From an uncultured Lachnospiraceae bacterium (GTDB lineage: Bacteria > Bacillota > Clostridia > Lachnospirales > Lachnospiraceae), in contig CADBRG010000325.1 of assembly GCA_902797015.1 (NCBI GenBank), positions 1-5,884 of the forward strand: a DNA stretch of 5,884 nt, given 5' to 3'. A program made the position numbers and the translations under genes. Below, piece after piece: positions 1 through 5,755 of this stretch (its first letter is position 1; each line of letters begins with the position of its first letter). Below the pieces are notes generated by a model. It did not search any database and was not told where the DNA came from. It saw only the letters and a program-made list of their open reading frames with translations.

Positions 1-1
1 C

Positions 2-415
2 GAGAACATCGTTGCCATCAAAGAGGCTTCCGGCAACATTTCCCAGGTTGCGGAAGTACTTGAAAAATCCGAAGGCGCACTTGACGTCTACTCCGGAAAC
101 GATGACCAGATCGTTCCGATCATGTCCCTTGGCGGCATCGGCGTCATTTCCGTACTCTCAAATGTCGCTCCGCGCTTCACACATGATCTGTGTATGTCCT
201 GCTTAGAGGGCGACTATACAACCGCTGCAAAGAACCAGCTCAAGGCAATGGAACTGTGCCGCAGCCTGTTCTGCGAAGTCAACCCGATCCCTGTTAAGGC
301 TGCCTTAAACATGATGGGATACGAAGCCGGTAAGCCGCGTCTGCCGCTGACCGAAATGACGCCGGCAAACAAAGAGCGCTTAAAGAAAGCCATGACCGAA
401 TTCGGAATTCTGTAA
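2..415 (+). CDS. dapA: 4-hydroxy-tetrahydrodipicolinate synthase, C-terminal part (5' end outside window)
   Basis: This enzyme condenses pyruvate with L-aspartate semialdehyde in the cytoplasm, the first committed step of the diaminopimelate/lysine pathway. The reading frame is open from base 2 to the TAA at 413-415, giving 137 residues of a family that is usually about 290-300 residues, so the N-terminal half of the TIM barrel is missing because of the window edge. Visible family signatures are IKEASGN at bases 20-40, whose lysine is the Schiff-base residue, then YSGNDDQ, then the glycine-rich GGIGVISVLSNVAP strand-loop. The C-terminal helical part contains NPIPVKAAL and a PRLPL segment, both typical of DapA. 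A related aldolase of the same superfamily (N-acetylneuraminate lyase or KDG aldolase) is possible in principle, but the NPIPVKAAL and PRLPLTEM stretches favour DapA. No dapB follows; the gene ends at a terminator. Confidence 0.95.
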   Translation, partial: ENIVAIKEASGNISQVAEVLEKSEGALDVYSGNDDQIVPIMSLGGIGVISVLSNVAPRFTHDLCMSCLEGDYTTAAKNQLKAMELCRSLFCEVNPIPVKAALNMMGYEAGKPRLPLTEMTPANKERLKKAMTEFGIL

Positions 416-434
416 TATTAATATACGAAGTCAG

Positions 435-470
435 AAAACTGCCGCGGAGCGATGCTCCACGGCAGTTTTT
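435..470. terminator. Bidirectional intrinsic terminator between convergent genes
   Basis: A hairpin pairs 435-444 with 460-469 (AAAACTGCCG with CGGCAGTTTT). After one C/A mismatch it continues with GGAGC (446-450) pairing GCTCC (454-458) around a GAT loop. On the + strand the stem runs into five T residues (466-470) and serves dapA. On the - strand the complement of the A-run at 435-438 gives four T residues and serves the convergent EthD-like gene ending at 518. It lies 20 bases after the dapA stop codon and about 50 bases after the stop of the opposing gene. Confidence 0.9.
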
Positions 471-517
471 CATTAGTTTTCTTTTCAATACAAACGATTC
501 CTCTACGCCGATTGTTC

Positions 518-1357
518 TTATCGTTTCGGAATGTATCCGCGATACTGCGTATAGTTATCACTGTACGGAATGTCTGTGATAAAGATACTGGTAAAGTTAA
601 AGCTCGGCTCCAGATACGGGAACACGTCTGTCTGTGCAAATGCCGGTTTTGCGATCTCAACCGCTTTTTCCACACAGGCTCTGTGCCACTCTTCCGGGCC
701 TTCAAACCAGACTTCTGTTACTCTGGAGTACTGACAGTTATTGACATCCTGCAGAATATGGCTGGAAAGGATTCTGGTTACTTCCGGCATTGCCGCAAGC
801 TTTGGGAACACTTCCTCATGCAGCCATTTCTCGCCTTCTTCTTCCGCAACGCCATCCGGCCATTTGATCATGAAGATGAAGCGGTAATTTGCACCGTCTT
901 CAATCGTGCGCTCTTTGCCTTTCAGATCCTCCTCCCAGGAAAGCGGATGGAAGCCGAACACGAACGGACGTCCGCCCTTTTTACCGGTAGTCGCACGGAA
1001 CTCATCCGCATCCATGTTTGCCTGACCTTCCACCTCGTCATCATCCGGAATGGAGTTCTGCCATTTTAAAACCTCCGGCGGCATTACCTCGGCAAATGCC
1101 TTGTTGGTAAACTCCGGCGTAAACGGATTCAAAAGCCAGTGATGCTCGCACAGATGAAATCTTGCTACACCAAAGCGCTCTCCGTCCGGCGGAACCGGGA
1201 GTGCGGAGTAGAATGCATATTTCATAACATATGGTTCAAACTGCGCGATGGAATCCTCCACGTGCAGCATATGCCATTTCAGTAATTTATGACGGTACTG
1301 TTCTTTTGCAAGGTCTGTAAAGATCATGCTTCTCATTGGTTTAAACTCAATAGCCAT
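518..1357 (-). CDS. Tandem EthD-like / dimeric alpha-beta barrel protein, function unknown
   Basis: A 279-residue soluble protein with no signal peptide or membrane segment. I read two related ferredoxin-like units. The N-terminal one (about residues 9-98) has a strand MIFTD, a helix with KWHMLHVED and a strand around YVMKYAFYSAL. The C-terminal one (about 158-255) has a strand FIFMIKW, a helix with EKWLHEEVF and a strand around VTRILSSHIL. Both share a strand / W-x(1-2)-H helix / proline or valine-led strand layout, resembling EthD and other dimeric alpha/beta-barrel proteins. A charged linker (about 103-150) separates them. EthD-like proteins accompany oxidative degradation of ethers or aromatics and polyketide chemistry, but the fold does not fix the reaction. 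The ATG at 1355-1357 is supported by AAAGGAG at 1363-1369, five bases upstream. The gene has its own promoter and follows the LysR gene on the same strand, which suggests regulation by it. That it is a gene is very likely; the family call is moderate. Confidence 0.75.
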   Translation of the reverse strand: MAIEFKPMRSMIFTDLAKEQYRHKLLKWHMLHVEDSIAQFEPYVMKYAFYSALPVPPDGERFGVARFHLCEHHWLLNPFTPEFTNKAFAEVMPPEVLKWQNSIPDDDEVEGQANMDADEFRATTGKKGGRPFVFGFHPLSWEEDLKGKERTIEDGANYRFIFMIKWPDGVAEEEGEKWLHEEVFPKLAAMPEVTRILSSHILQDVNNCQYSRVTEVWFEGPEEWHRACVEKAVEIAKPAFAQTDVFPYLEPSFNFTSIFITDIPYSDNYTQYRGYIPKR

Positions 1358-1362
1358 GGGAT

Positions 1363-1369
1363 CTCCTTT
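1363..1369 (-). promoter_or_regulatory. Ribosome binding site of the EthD-like gene
   Basis: AAAGGAG on the - strand, five bases before the ATG at 1357. It is a near-consensus Shine-Dalgarno sequence and fixes this start. Confidence 0.85.
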
Positions 1370-1379
1370 CTCTGCCAGC

Positions 1380-1407
1380 GTGAGTCGGGGCGGTTCTTTT
1401 GACTCAC
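1380..1407. promoter_or_regulatory. Perfect 7-bp inverted repeat in the predicted leader (candidate operator or RNA hairpin)
   Basis: GTGAGTC (1380-1386) and GACTCAC (1401-1407) are perfect reverse complements separated by 14 bases. Their centres are 21 bp apart, about two helical turns, as expected for a site bound by a dimeric protein. The dyad lies downstream of the predicted start of transcription of the EthD-like gene and 10 bases upstream of its ribosome binding site. It could therefore act as a DNA operator or as a leader RNA hairpin with a 14-base loop. There is no U-run after it, so it is not a terminator. Confidence 0.5.
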
Positions 1408-1425
1408 CGATTGTTACCTGATTTT

Positions 1426-1454
1426 ATTCTATCCCCGGGCACCCCTTACGTAAA
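1426..1454 (-). promoter_or_regulatory. Predicted sigma-A promoter of the EthD-like gene
   Basis: On the - strand, TTTACG (1449-1454) serves as -35 and TAGAAT (1426-1431) as -10, with an ideal 17-base spacer. Transcription would start near 1419, giving a leader of about 60 bases that carries the inverted repeat at 1380-1407. The -35 overlaps an 8-bp perfect palindrome TTACGTAA (1446-1453), which could be a regulator contact. A TAAAAT just downstream is an alternative -10. Confidence 0.6.
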
Positions 1455-1460
1455 GCATAT

Positions 1461-1500
1461 AAAAAATGCTATCCAGCAACTTTTGGTTGCCAGATAGCAT
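1461..1500 (-). terminator. Intrinsic terminator after the LysR gene
   Basis: Read on the - strand, the outer stem pairs 1493-1500 with 1466-1473 (ATGCTATC with GATAGCAT). The inner stem pairs GCAAC with GTTGC (1486-1490 with 1476-1480) around a five-base loop, with a two-base internal loop between the stems. It is followed directly by six T residues (complement of 1461-1466). It starts 11 bases after the LysR stop codon and separates that operon from the EthD-like gene. Confidence 0.9.
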
Positions 1501-1511
1501 ATTCGTTTCAC

Positions 1512-2396
1512 TCATAATTCATTTGAATAAGTCAGCTTCACATCCACCAGCTTTTGAAATGTGTTCCTTTGTGGATGCAGCTTTTTATACATCGCAGTAA
1601 TCGTATGACTCTTACGGTATGATTTGGGCAATTCCAGAAACTTGTATTTGCCTTCCCTTCTGGTATAGCTTGGTCCGACGATTCCGAAATGCTTTCCCTG
1701 CTGCAGGATTGCCATATAGCTGTCCAGGTTATACGCTGCGTCCCTGTTTTTCACAGGCAGTTCTTCAAAAAAGGCTCCTTCCCCTTCCAATGGTCTGCCA
1801 TCTCCGTATACCAGGAATGAAGCCTCCCGCAGATCATCTTCTGTCACAGCCGCTTTCTCATACCACGGATGATGCTCTGACACCAGAATATATAACGGAT
1901 CTGTACGCAGCACGATGGATTCCACACCGCTCCACTCCGCATGATGAATCCCATGTGTCAAAACGAGATCCACCGCATCGCTGTCCATAAGTTCCCTCAG
2001 CAACGCCATATCTGCAGCAAGCATGTTGATCTTTAATTCCGGACTCTGCTCCAGTAAAAACTGCTGAACCGGTTCAACCACCCGCCCGTAGGACAGTCCA
2101 GAAAAATATCCCAGGCGCAGCACCTGATTTCTGGCATTCACAAAGGCATTTAACTGTTCTCCCGCCCGATTCCAGTCTCTGAGCAGAGGCGTATAAATCT
2201 CGACGACCTTTCTGCCGATCTCCGTCAGCGAAACATTCGTCGTTGAGCGCTCCAAAAGCTTTTCTCCGACTTCTTCTTCCAGCTGTTTGATCTGCTTCGA
2301 CAATGCCTGGTGCGAGATATGGAGCTCCTGCGCAGCTGCATTGAAATTTAATGTCTCAGCGACCTTAAGAAAATACGCGATTTTTCGGATATCCAT
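1512..2396 (-). CDS. LysR-family transcriptional regulator
   Basis: A 294-residue protein, the usual length for the family. Residues 1-60 form the winged helix-turn-helix: MDIRKIAYFLKVAE, NFNAAAQELHISHQALSKQI (turn and recognition helix), then the LEEEVGEKLLER and LTEIGRKV wing typical of LysR proteins. A linker helix follows to about residue 88. Residues about 90-290 are the periplasmic-binding-protein-like effector domain, starting LRLGYFSG. The ATG at 2394-2396 has GGAGG at 2408-2412, an 11-base spacing that is on the long side. The gene starts only 35 bases after the DUF4241 gene with no terminator or clear promoter between, so co-transcription is likely. LysR regulators often control an adjacent gene. 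Here no gene is immediately divergent, so the downstream EthD-like gene or its own operon are the candidates. The effector cannot be read from the sequence. Confidence 0.93.
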   Translation of the reverse strand: MDIRKIAYFLKVAETLNFNAAAQELHISHQALSKQIKQLEEEVGEKLLERSTTNVSLTEIGRKVVEIYTPLLRDWNRAGEQLNAFVNARNQVLRLGYFSGLSYGRVVEPVQQFLLEQSPELKINMLAADMALLRELMDSDAVDLVLTHGIHHAEWSGVESIVLRTDPLYILVSEHHPWYEKAAVTEDDLREASFLVYGDGRPLEGEGAFFEELPVKNRDAAYNLDSYMAILQQGKHFGIVGPSYTRREGKYKFLELPKSYRKSHTITAMYKKLHPQRNTFQKLVDVKLTYSNEL

Positions 2397-2431
2397 AAAA
2401 GAACAGGCCTCCGTCTTTTGTGTCGTTTGTT

Positions 2432-3601
2432 TTACAGTTTTTCATACAAATCAGGATCAATGAATACTGTGACCAGTTCTACGATTTCCCCTTCGGCATT
2501 CTGACCCCAGAACATTCCGTAAAATCCGTCACCAAATCCGCTTGCTGCCATGACCATCTCGTCTTCGGAGCCAGGGATCGCAAACCGGATAAAGTCTCCG
2601 CCCTCCCGCTGTATGTCGGGATGTTCCTCATAGCTTTTCGCAAACAGCTCTGCCAGGAAATCATCATAAAGATTTCCGTCAGGATTCTCCTCTTCCCATT
2701 CATCCAGAAAATCCCAGTAGCTTTCCGCCGCCTGTCTGTCGCAAAACGTTGCCATGCCTGCTTCAACCGCAAAGCCGGAGTAGCCTTTCTCCTCGTGCTC
2801 CTCGCCCTCATCGCCAACGATCCGGTAATCCTCTGCCAGCGTATAGGAGACCGCATCCTGCGGATCAAACTTCACGCGCATCCCGACGATCCTGACCGGA
2901 TTATCTTCCGAGTGATGAATACTGATCGTGACAGGATATCGCCCCGGCGCTACGGTCTCACGAAGATACCCGGTTGAATCCGGGTCCTGCAGATAGCTGA
3001 TCGGATCCGCCGCGATCAGTTCTCCGGTCGGGAACGCGACATCTTCAAACGTATAGGTTTCCAGATTCTCTCCTGCAAAAGCGCGTTTGACAATCTCCGG
3101 CGTGATCTCATCCCTGCTTAAGAAATCCAGATTTTCCGCAAACAGTGCCTGCATTTCCATTCTGCTGTCAATCTCTGCCTGCACTTCATCGATCAGGTTC
3201 TTCATTTCTTCCAGAGACATCCCACGCACCAGTGCAAACGGCGGACGGCTCTCAACCGTATTGGCAGATAGTGTCTCTGAGCACAGGTAATACGGCAGAT
3301 CTCCGATCACCTGATCCTCGCTGGTACTGACCAGACCAAGGCGGATATCCCTCACTTCTTTTCCCTTGATCTTATACATCTGGCGCGGATCCATCGGCAG
3401 GATCGTATCGGTCTCCTCTGTAATTGTAAAGACCAGAAACGGCGAGCCGTTATTATCCTGGTACGCCTGCGGAGCAGCCTGGTGTGCCTGACTCCAGCGA
3501 TCCGCTTCTTTTCCCTCAGCAGCCTCAACCTGTTCATTCTGATTCTGATTTACATCAGCTGCTTCTTCCTGCTTTTTCTTTCGAAAATCAAACAGTCCCA
3601 T
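2432..3601 (-). CDS. DUF4241-type protein of unknown function
   Basis: With the start at 3599-3601 the protein has 389 residues, begins MGLFDFRKKK and has no signal peptide or membrane segment, so it is probably cytoplasmic. Residues about 8-50 are a charged, Q/E/A-rich low-complexity stretch. Residues about 54-160 are a region I do not recognise, including the helix MSLEEMKNLIDEVQAEI. Residues about 190-382 match my memory of the DUF4241 pattern: GELIAADPISYL, then PGRYPVTISI, a VRIVGMRVKF strand, GFAVEAGMATFCD, and the C-terminal ASGFGDGFYGMFWGQNAEGEIVELVTVF signature. That family has no established reaction known to me. The frame stays open 30 codons further upstream, to 3691 inside the hydrolase gene, but AAAGGAG at 3611-3617 and the typical GLFDF start favour 3601. 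It lies between the hydrolase (73 bases upstream) and the LysR gene (35 bases downstream), probably in one operon. Confidence 0.82.
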   Translation of the reverse strand: MGLFDFRKKKQEEAADVNQNQNEQVEAAEGKEADRWSQAHQAAPQAYQDNNGSPFLVFTITEETDTILPMDPRQMYKIKGKEVRDIRLGLVSTSEDQVIGDLPYYLCSETLSANTVESRPPFALVRGMSLEEMKNLIDEVQAEIDSRMEMQALFAENLDFLSRDEITPEIVKRAFAGENLETYTFEDVAFPTGELIAADPISYLQDPDSTGYLRETVAPGRYPVTISIHHSEDNPVRIVGMRVKFDPQDAVSYTLAEDYRIVGDEGEEHEEKGYSGFAVEAGMATFCDRQAAESYWDFLDEWEEENPDGNLYDDFLAELFAKSYEEHPDIQREGGDFIRFAIPGSEDEMVMAASGFGDGFYGMFWGQNAEGEIVELVTVFIDPDLYEKL

Positions 3602-3610
3602 CGCCTGTAT

Positions 3611-3617
3611 CTCCTTT
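3611..3617 (-). promoter_or_regulatory. Ribosome binding site that decides the DUF4241 gene start
   Basis: AAAGGAG on the - strand, nine bases before the ATG at 3601. The upstream in-frame ATG at 3691 lies within the 3' end of the hydrolase gene and would add 30 basic residues unlike the rest of the protein, so the internal start is preferred. Confidence 0.85.
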
Positions 3618-3674
3618 GTTTTTCGTTGATATGATCCTAATCCGTACTTAGCTTTACCTGGTGTACCTTTTCTG

Positions 3675-4409
3675 TCACTCCGAAAACGCATCCGCTATGA
3701 TCCTGCTCACTTCCTCCTGCTGCGCATCCGCAGAGATCAGCGCTTCTCCGTCCCCCTTCTGCGCACCGTAGTTTCCGTACTGCGCATGGTTGCCGCCATC
3801 GATCACAACTTCTTCTGTCTGCGCAGCCCACAGATTGCGGCTTTCTTCATAGGATTTCATATTCAGAACCCGGTCTTCGCTCCCATAGATGCTCAGCATC
3901 CGTATATGCTCCGGTATTTCTTCCGTCGGATAGGATGCCAAAAGAATCAGTCCATCGACTTCATCCGCATGCTCTGACGTGTAAGCAGACGCTGCTACAC
4001 CGCCAAGCGAATGACCGGCCAGGACCCAGTGGGCATAATCATAATTACTGATCACATCCTCTGCCGCATCCATATCAAAGACTGCCAGCCGGAACGGGAG
4101 TTTTAGCAAAAACACATCCTGCCCCTGCTCGGCGAGTCGGTGCATCAGAGGCGCATAGCTCTCTTCCTCGACCTTTCCGCCGGGATAAAAGACAATGGCG
4201 GTATCTTCACCCGGTCCGTCAAAAAGATATCCTTCCGAGACCTCTGTCACGCTTACCTGCGCGTCACTTTGCAAAGCCTCCTTTGCGCTTTCCTCCGCAT
4301 GGTAGTACCGTGTCAGATATATGAACATCGCTGCGATCAAAACCGCAATGATGACCACAACGATAATAATGATCTTTTTCCCTTTTTTTCTCTTTGCAGC
4401 AATTCCCAT
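3675..4409 (-). CDS. Membrane-anchored alpha/beta hydrolase
   Basis: A 244-residue protein. The N-terminus MGIAAKRKKGKK is strongly basic and is followed by one hydrophobic segment at about residues 13-32. By the positive-inside rule the catalytic domain should face outward, as a signal anchor. The domain (about 55-244) has an oxyanion-type loop at FYPGGKVEEESYAPL (74-88) and the nucleophile elbow GHSLGG with Ser134. The likely acid is Asp179 in IYGSEDRV, and the likely base is His208 in DGGNHAQYGNYG. The triad is complete, so it should be an active esterase, lipase or related hydrolase; the substrate is not evident. The ATG at 4407-4409 follows an AAGGAAG-type ribosome binding site (about 4419-4425). 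It is the first gene of the probable three-gene unit, reading from a strong promoter at 4443-4471. Only the general family is assignable. Confidence 0.88.
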   Translation of the reverse strand: MGIAAKRKKGKKIIIIVVVIIAVLIAAMFIYLTRYYHAEESAKEALQSDAQVSVTEVSEGYLFDGPGEDTAIVFYPGGKVEEESYAPLMHRLAEQGQDVFLLKLPFRLAVFDMDAAEDVISNYDYAHWVLAGHSLGGVAASAYTSEHADEVDGLILLASYPTEEIPEHIRMLSIYGSEDRVLNMKSYEESRNLWAAQTEEVVIDGGNHAQYGNYGAQKGDGEALISADAQQEEVSRIIADAFSE

Positions 4410-4442
4410 TTTTAAAGCTTCCTTTTTCCAGAATTCGTAAAC

Positions 4443-4471
4443 ATTATATCGTTATCCAATCATAATGGCAA
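4443..4471 (-). promoter_or_regulatory. Strong sigma-A promoter of the hydrolase / DUF4241 / LysR unit
   Basis: On the - strand, TTGCCA (4466-4471, five of six consensus) and a perfect TATAAT (4443-4448) are separated by 17 bases. Transcription would begin near 4436, giving a leader of about 27 bases. This is the best promoter match in the window. Confidence 0.75.
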
Positions 4472-4515
4472 CGAAACGGAATTATTTTCCTTCATGTGTT
4501 TTTCCGCGTGCATGG

Positions 4516-4544
4516 TTGAAATAAGGCCTGATTTCGGGTAAGAT
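4516..4544 (+). promoter_or_regulatory. Candidate promoter of the flavodiiron gene
   Basis: TTGAAA (4516-4521) as -35 and TAAGAT (4539-4544) as -10 with a 17-base spacer. Transcription would start near 4551, about 40 bases before the ATG. The TATAAA at 4561-4566 is an alternative -10, but it lacks a good -35 at the right distance. Confidence 0.45.
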
Positions 4545-4559
4545 TTTTTACAGAATCTT
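4540..4559. repeat. 6-bp inverted repeat overlapping the flavodiiron promoter
   Basis: AAGATT (4540-4545) and AATCTT (4554-4559) are perfect reverse complements with 8 bases between. The pair overlaps the candidate -10 and transcription start of the flavodiiron gene. It may be a binding site for a stress-responsive repressor, but the sequence is AT-rich and the arms are short, so chance is possible. Confidence 0.3.
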
Positions 4560-4591
4560 TTATAAAAATACATAAGAAGCGAGGTATCTAT

Positions 4592-5755
4592 ATGACAATC
4601 ACAAATGACATCAAATACATCGGTGTAAACGACCATGAGGTCGATCTGTTTGAAGGACAGTATGATGTGCCGCTTGGCATGGCGTACAATTCCTATGTAA
4701 TCCTGGATGAGAAAATCGCCGTTTTCGATACGGTAGACATTCATTTCGGTGACGAATGGCTTGCAAACCTGGAAGCTGTTCTTGACGGAAAAACACCGGA
4801 CTACCTGATCGTACAGCATATGGAGCCGGACCATTCCGCAAACATCAAAACCTTCGTAGACAAATATCCCGAAGCGCAGATCGTCGGCAATGCAAAGACC
4901 TTCCAGATGATGGACCAGTTCTTCTCATTTGACGGTGAGACCAACAGATTAGAAGTGAAAAATGGTGAGACACTTTCCCTTGGCAAGCATGAGCTGACGT
5001 TCGTATTCGCGCCGATGGTACACTGGCCGGAAGTCATGGTCACCTATGACAGCACTGACAAAGTGCTCTTCTCCGCAGACGCGTTCGGCAAATTCGGTGC
5101 AAACGATGTGGAAGATCCGGAAGGATGGGCCTGTGAAGCACGCCGCTACTATTTCGGTATCGTCGGCAAATTCGGGCCGCAGGCACAGAAGCTCTTAAAG
5201 GCTGCTGCAGACCTTGACATTCAGATCATCTGCCCGCTGCACGGACCGGTTCTTTCCGAGAACCTGGAGTACTATCTGAACATCTACAACACCTGGTCCT
5301 CTTACGAGCCGGAAGACGAAGGTGTCCTGATCGCATATACATCCGTATATGGCAATACCAAGAAGGCTGTTGAGATCCTGGCACAGAAGCTCGAAGAAAA
5401 AGGCTGCCCGAAAGTTGCTGTCTGCGATCTGGCAAGAGACGACTGGGCCGAGAACGTTGAGGATGCATTCCGCTACAGCAAGATGGTTCTCGCAACCACA
5501 ACGTACAACGCTGACATCTTCCCGTTCATGCGTGAGTTCCTTGATCATCTGAAGGAACGCGGCTACAAGAACCGTACGATCGGCCTGATCGAGAACGGCA
5601 CATGGGCGCCAACCGCTGCAAAGACCATGATGAAGATCTTAGAAGACTTCAAGGGACTCTCCTTCATCGATACGACCGTTACCATCCGCTCCGCAGTAAG
5701 CGAAGAAAACATCGCCGCACTCGATCAGATGGCAGACGAGCTTTGCGCTGAATAG
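4592..5755 (+). CDS. fprA: Flavodiiron protein (FprA-type oxygen / nitric oxide reductase)
   Basis: A complete 387-residue cytoplasmic protein of the usual length for a two-domain (class A) flavodiiron enzyme. These proteins reduce O2 to water or NO to N2O at a non-haem di-iron site, with electrons passing through FMN, typically from rubredoxin. The metallo-beta-lactamase-like domain (about 1-240) carries HMEPDH with His76, Glu78, Asp80 and His81, then His144 in MVHWPE, Asp163 in SADAFG and His217 in CPLHGP, so the full ligand set is present. The flavodoxin domain (about 245-387) begins IAYTSVYGNTKKAVE (FMN phosphate loop at 250-256), with TTTYNADIFPFM (302-313) and ENGTWAPTAAK (334-344) as further FMN loops. 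The ATG at 4592 has GAGG at 4581-4584. There is no C-terminal rubredoxin or NADH-oxidoreductase domain and no such gene in the window, so the electron donor is encoded elsewhere. It is divergent from the hydrolase unit. Confidence 0.96.
   Translation: MTITNDIKYIGVNDHEVDLFEGQYDVPLGMAYNSYVILDEKIAVFDTVDIHFGDEWLANLEAVLDGKTPDYLIVQHMEPDHSANIKTFVDKYPEAQIVGNAKTFQMMDQFFSFDGETNRLEVKNGETLSLGKHELTFVFAPMVHWPEVMVTYDSTDKVLFSADAFGKFGANDVEDPEGWACEARRYYFGIVGKFGPQAQKLLKAAADLDIQIICPLHGPVLSENLEYYLNIYNTWSSYEPEDEGVLIAYTSVYGNTKKAVEILAQKLEEKGCPKVAVCDLARDDWAENVEDAFRYSKMVLATTTYNADIFPFMREFLDHLKERGYKNRTIGLIENGTWAPTAAKTMMKILEDFKGLSFIDTTVTIRSAVSEENIAALDQMADELCAE

Noticed and set aside
452..1069. A 205-codon open frame on the + strand opposite the EthD-like gene
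   Set aside because: It lies almost wholly antisense to a gene with its own promoter and ribosome binding site, starts inside the terminator hairpin, and its translation shows no domain pattern.
2420..2977. A 185-codon open frame on the + strand opposite the DUF4241 gene
   Set aside because: It is antisense to the conserved C-terminal half of the DUF4241 protein, and its translation resembles no family I know.
3602..3691. Upstream in-frame start of the DUF4241 gene, adding 30 residues
   Set aside because: It overlaps the end of the hydrolase gene and encodes an untypical basic stretch, while a strong ribosome binding site precedes the ATG at 3601.
4540..4564. The AAGATT/AATCTT hairpin as a terminator
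   Set aside because: The stem is only six AT-rich pairs, there is no gene upstream on that strand to terminate, and it overlaps a promoter-like sequence.
4460..4834. A 124-codon - strand frame across the flavodiiron start and divergent region
   Set aside because: It covers the conserved N-terminus of the flavodiiron gene in antisense and has no coding signature of its own.
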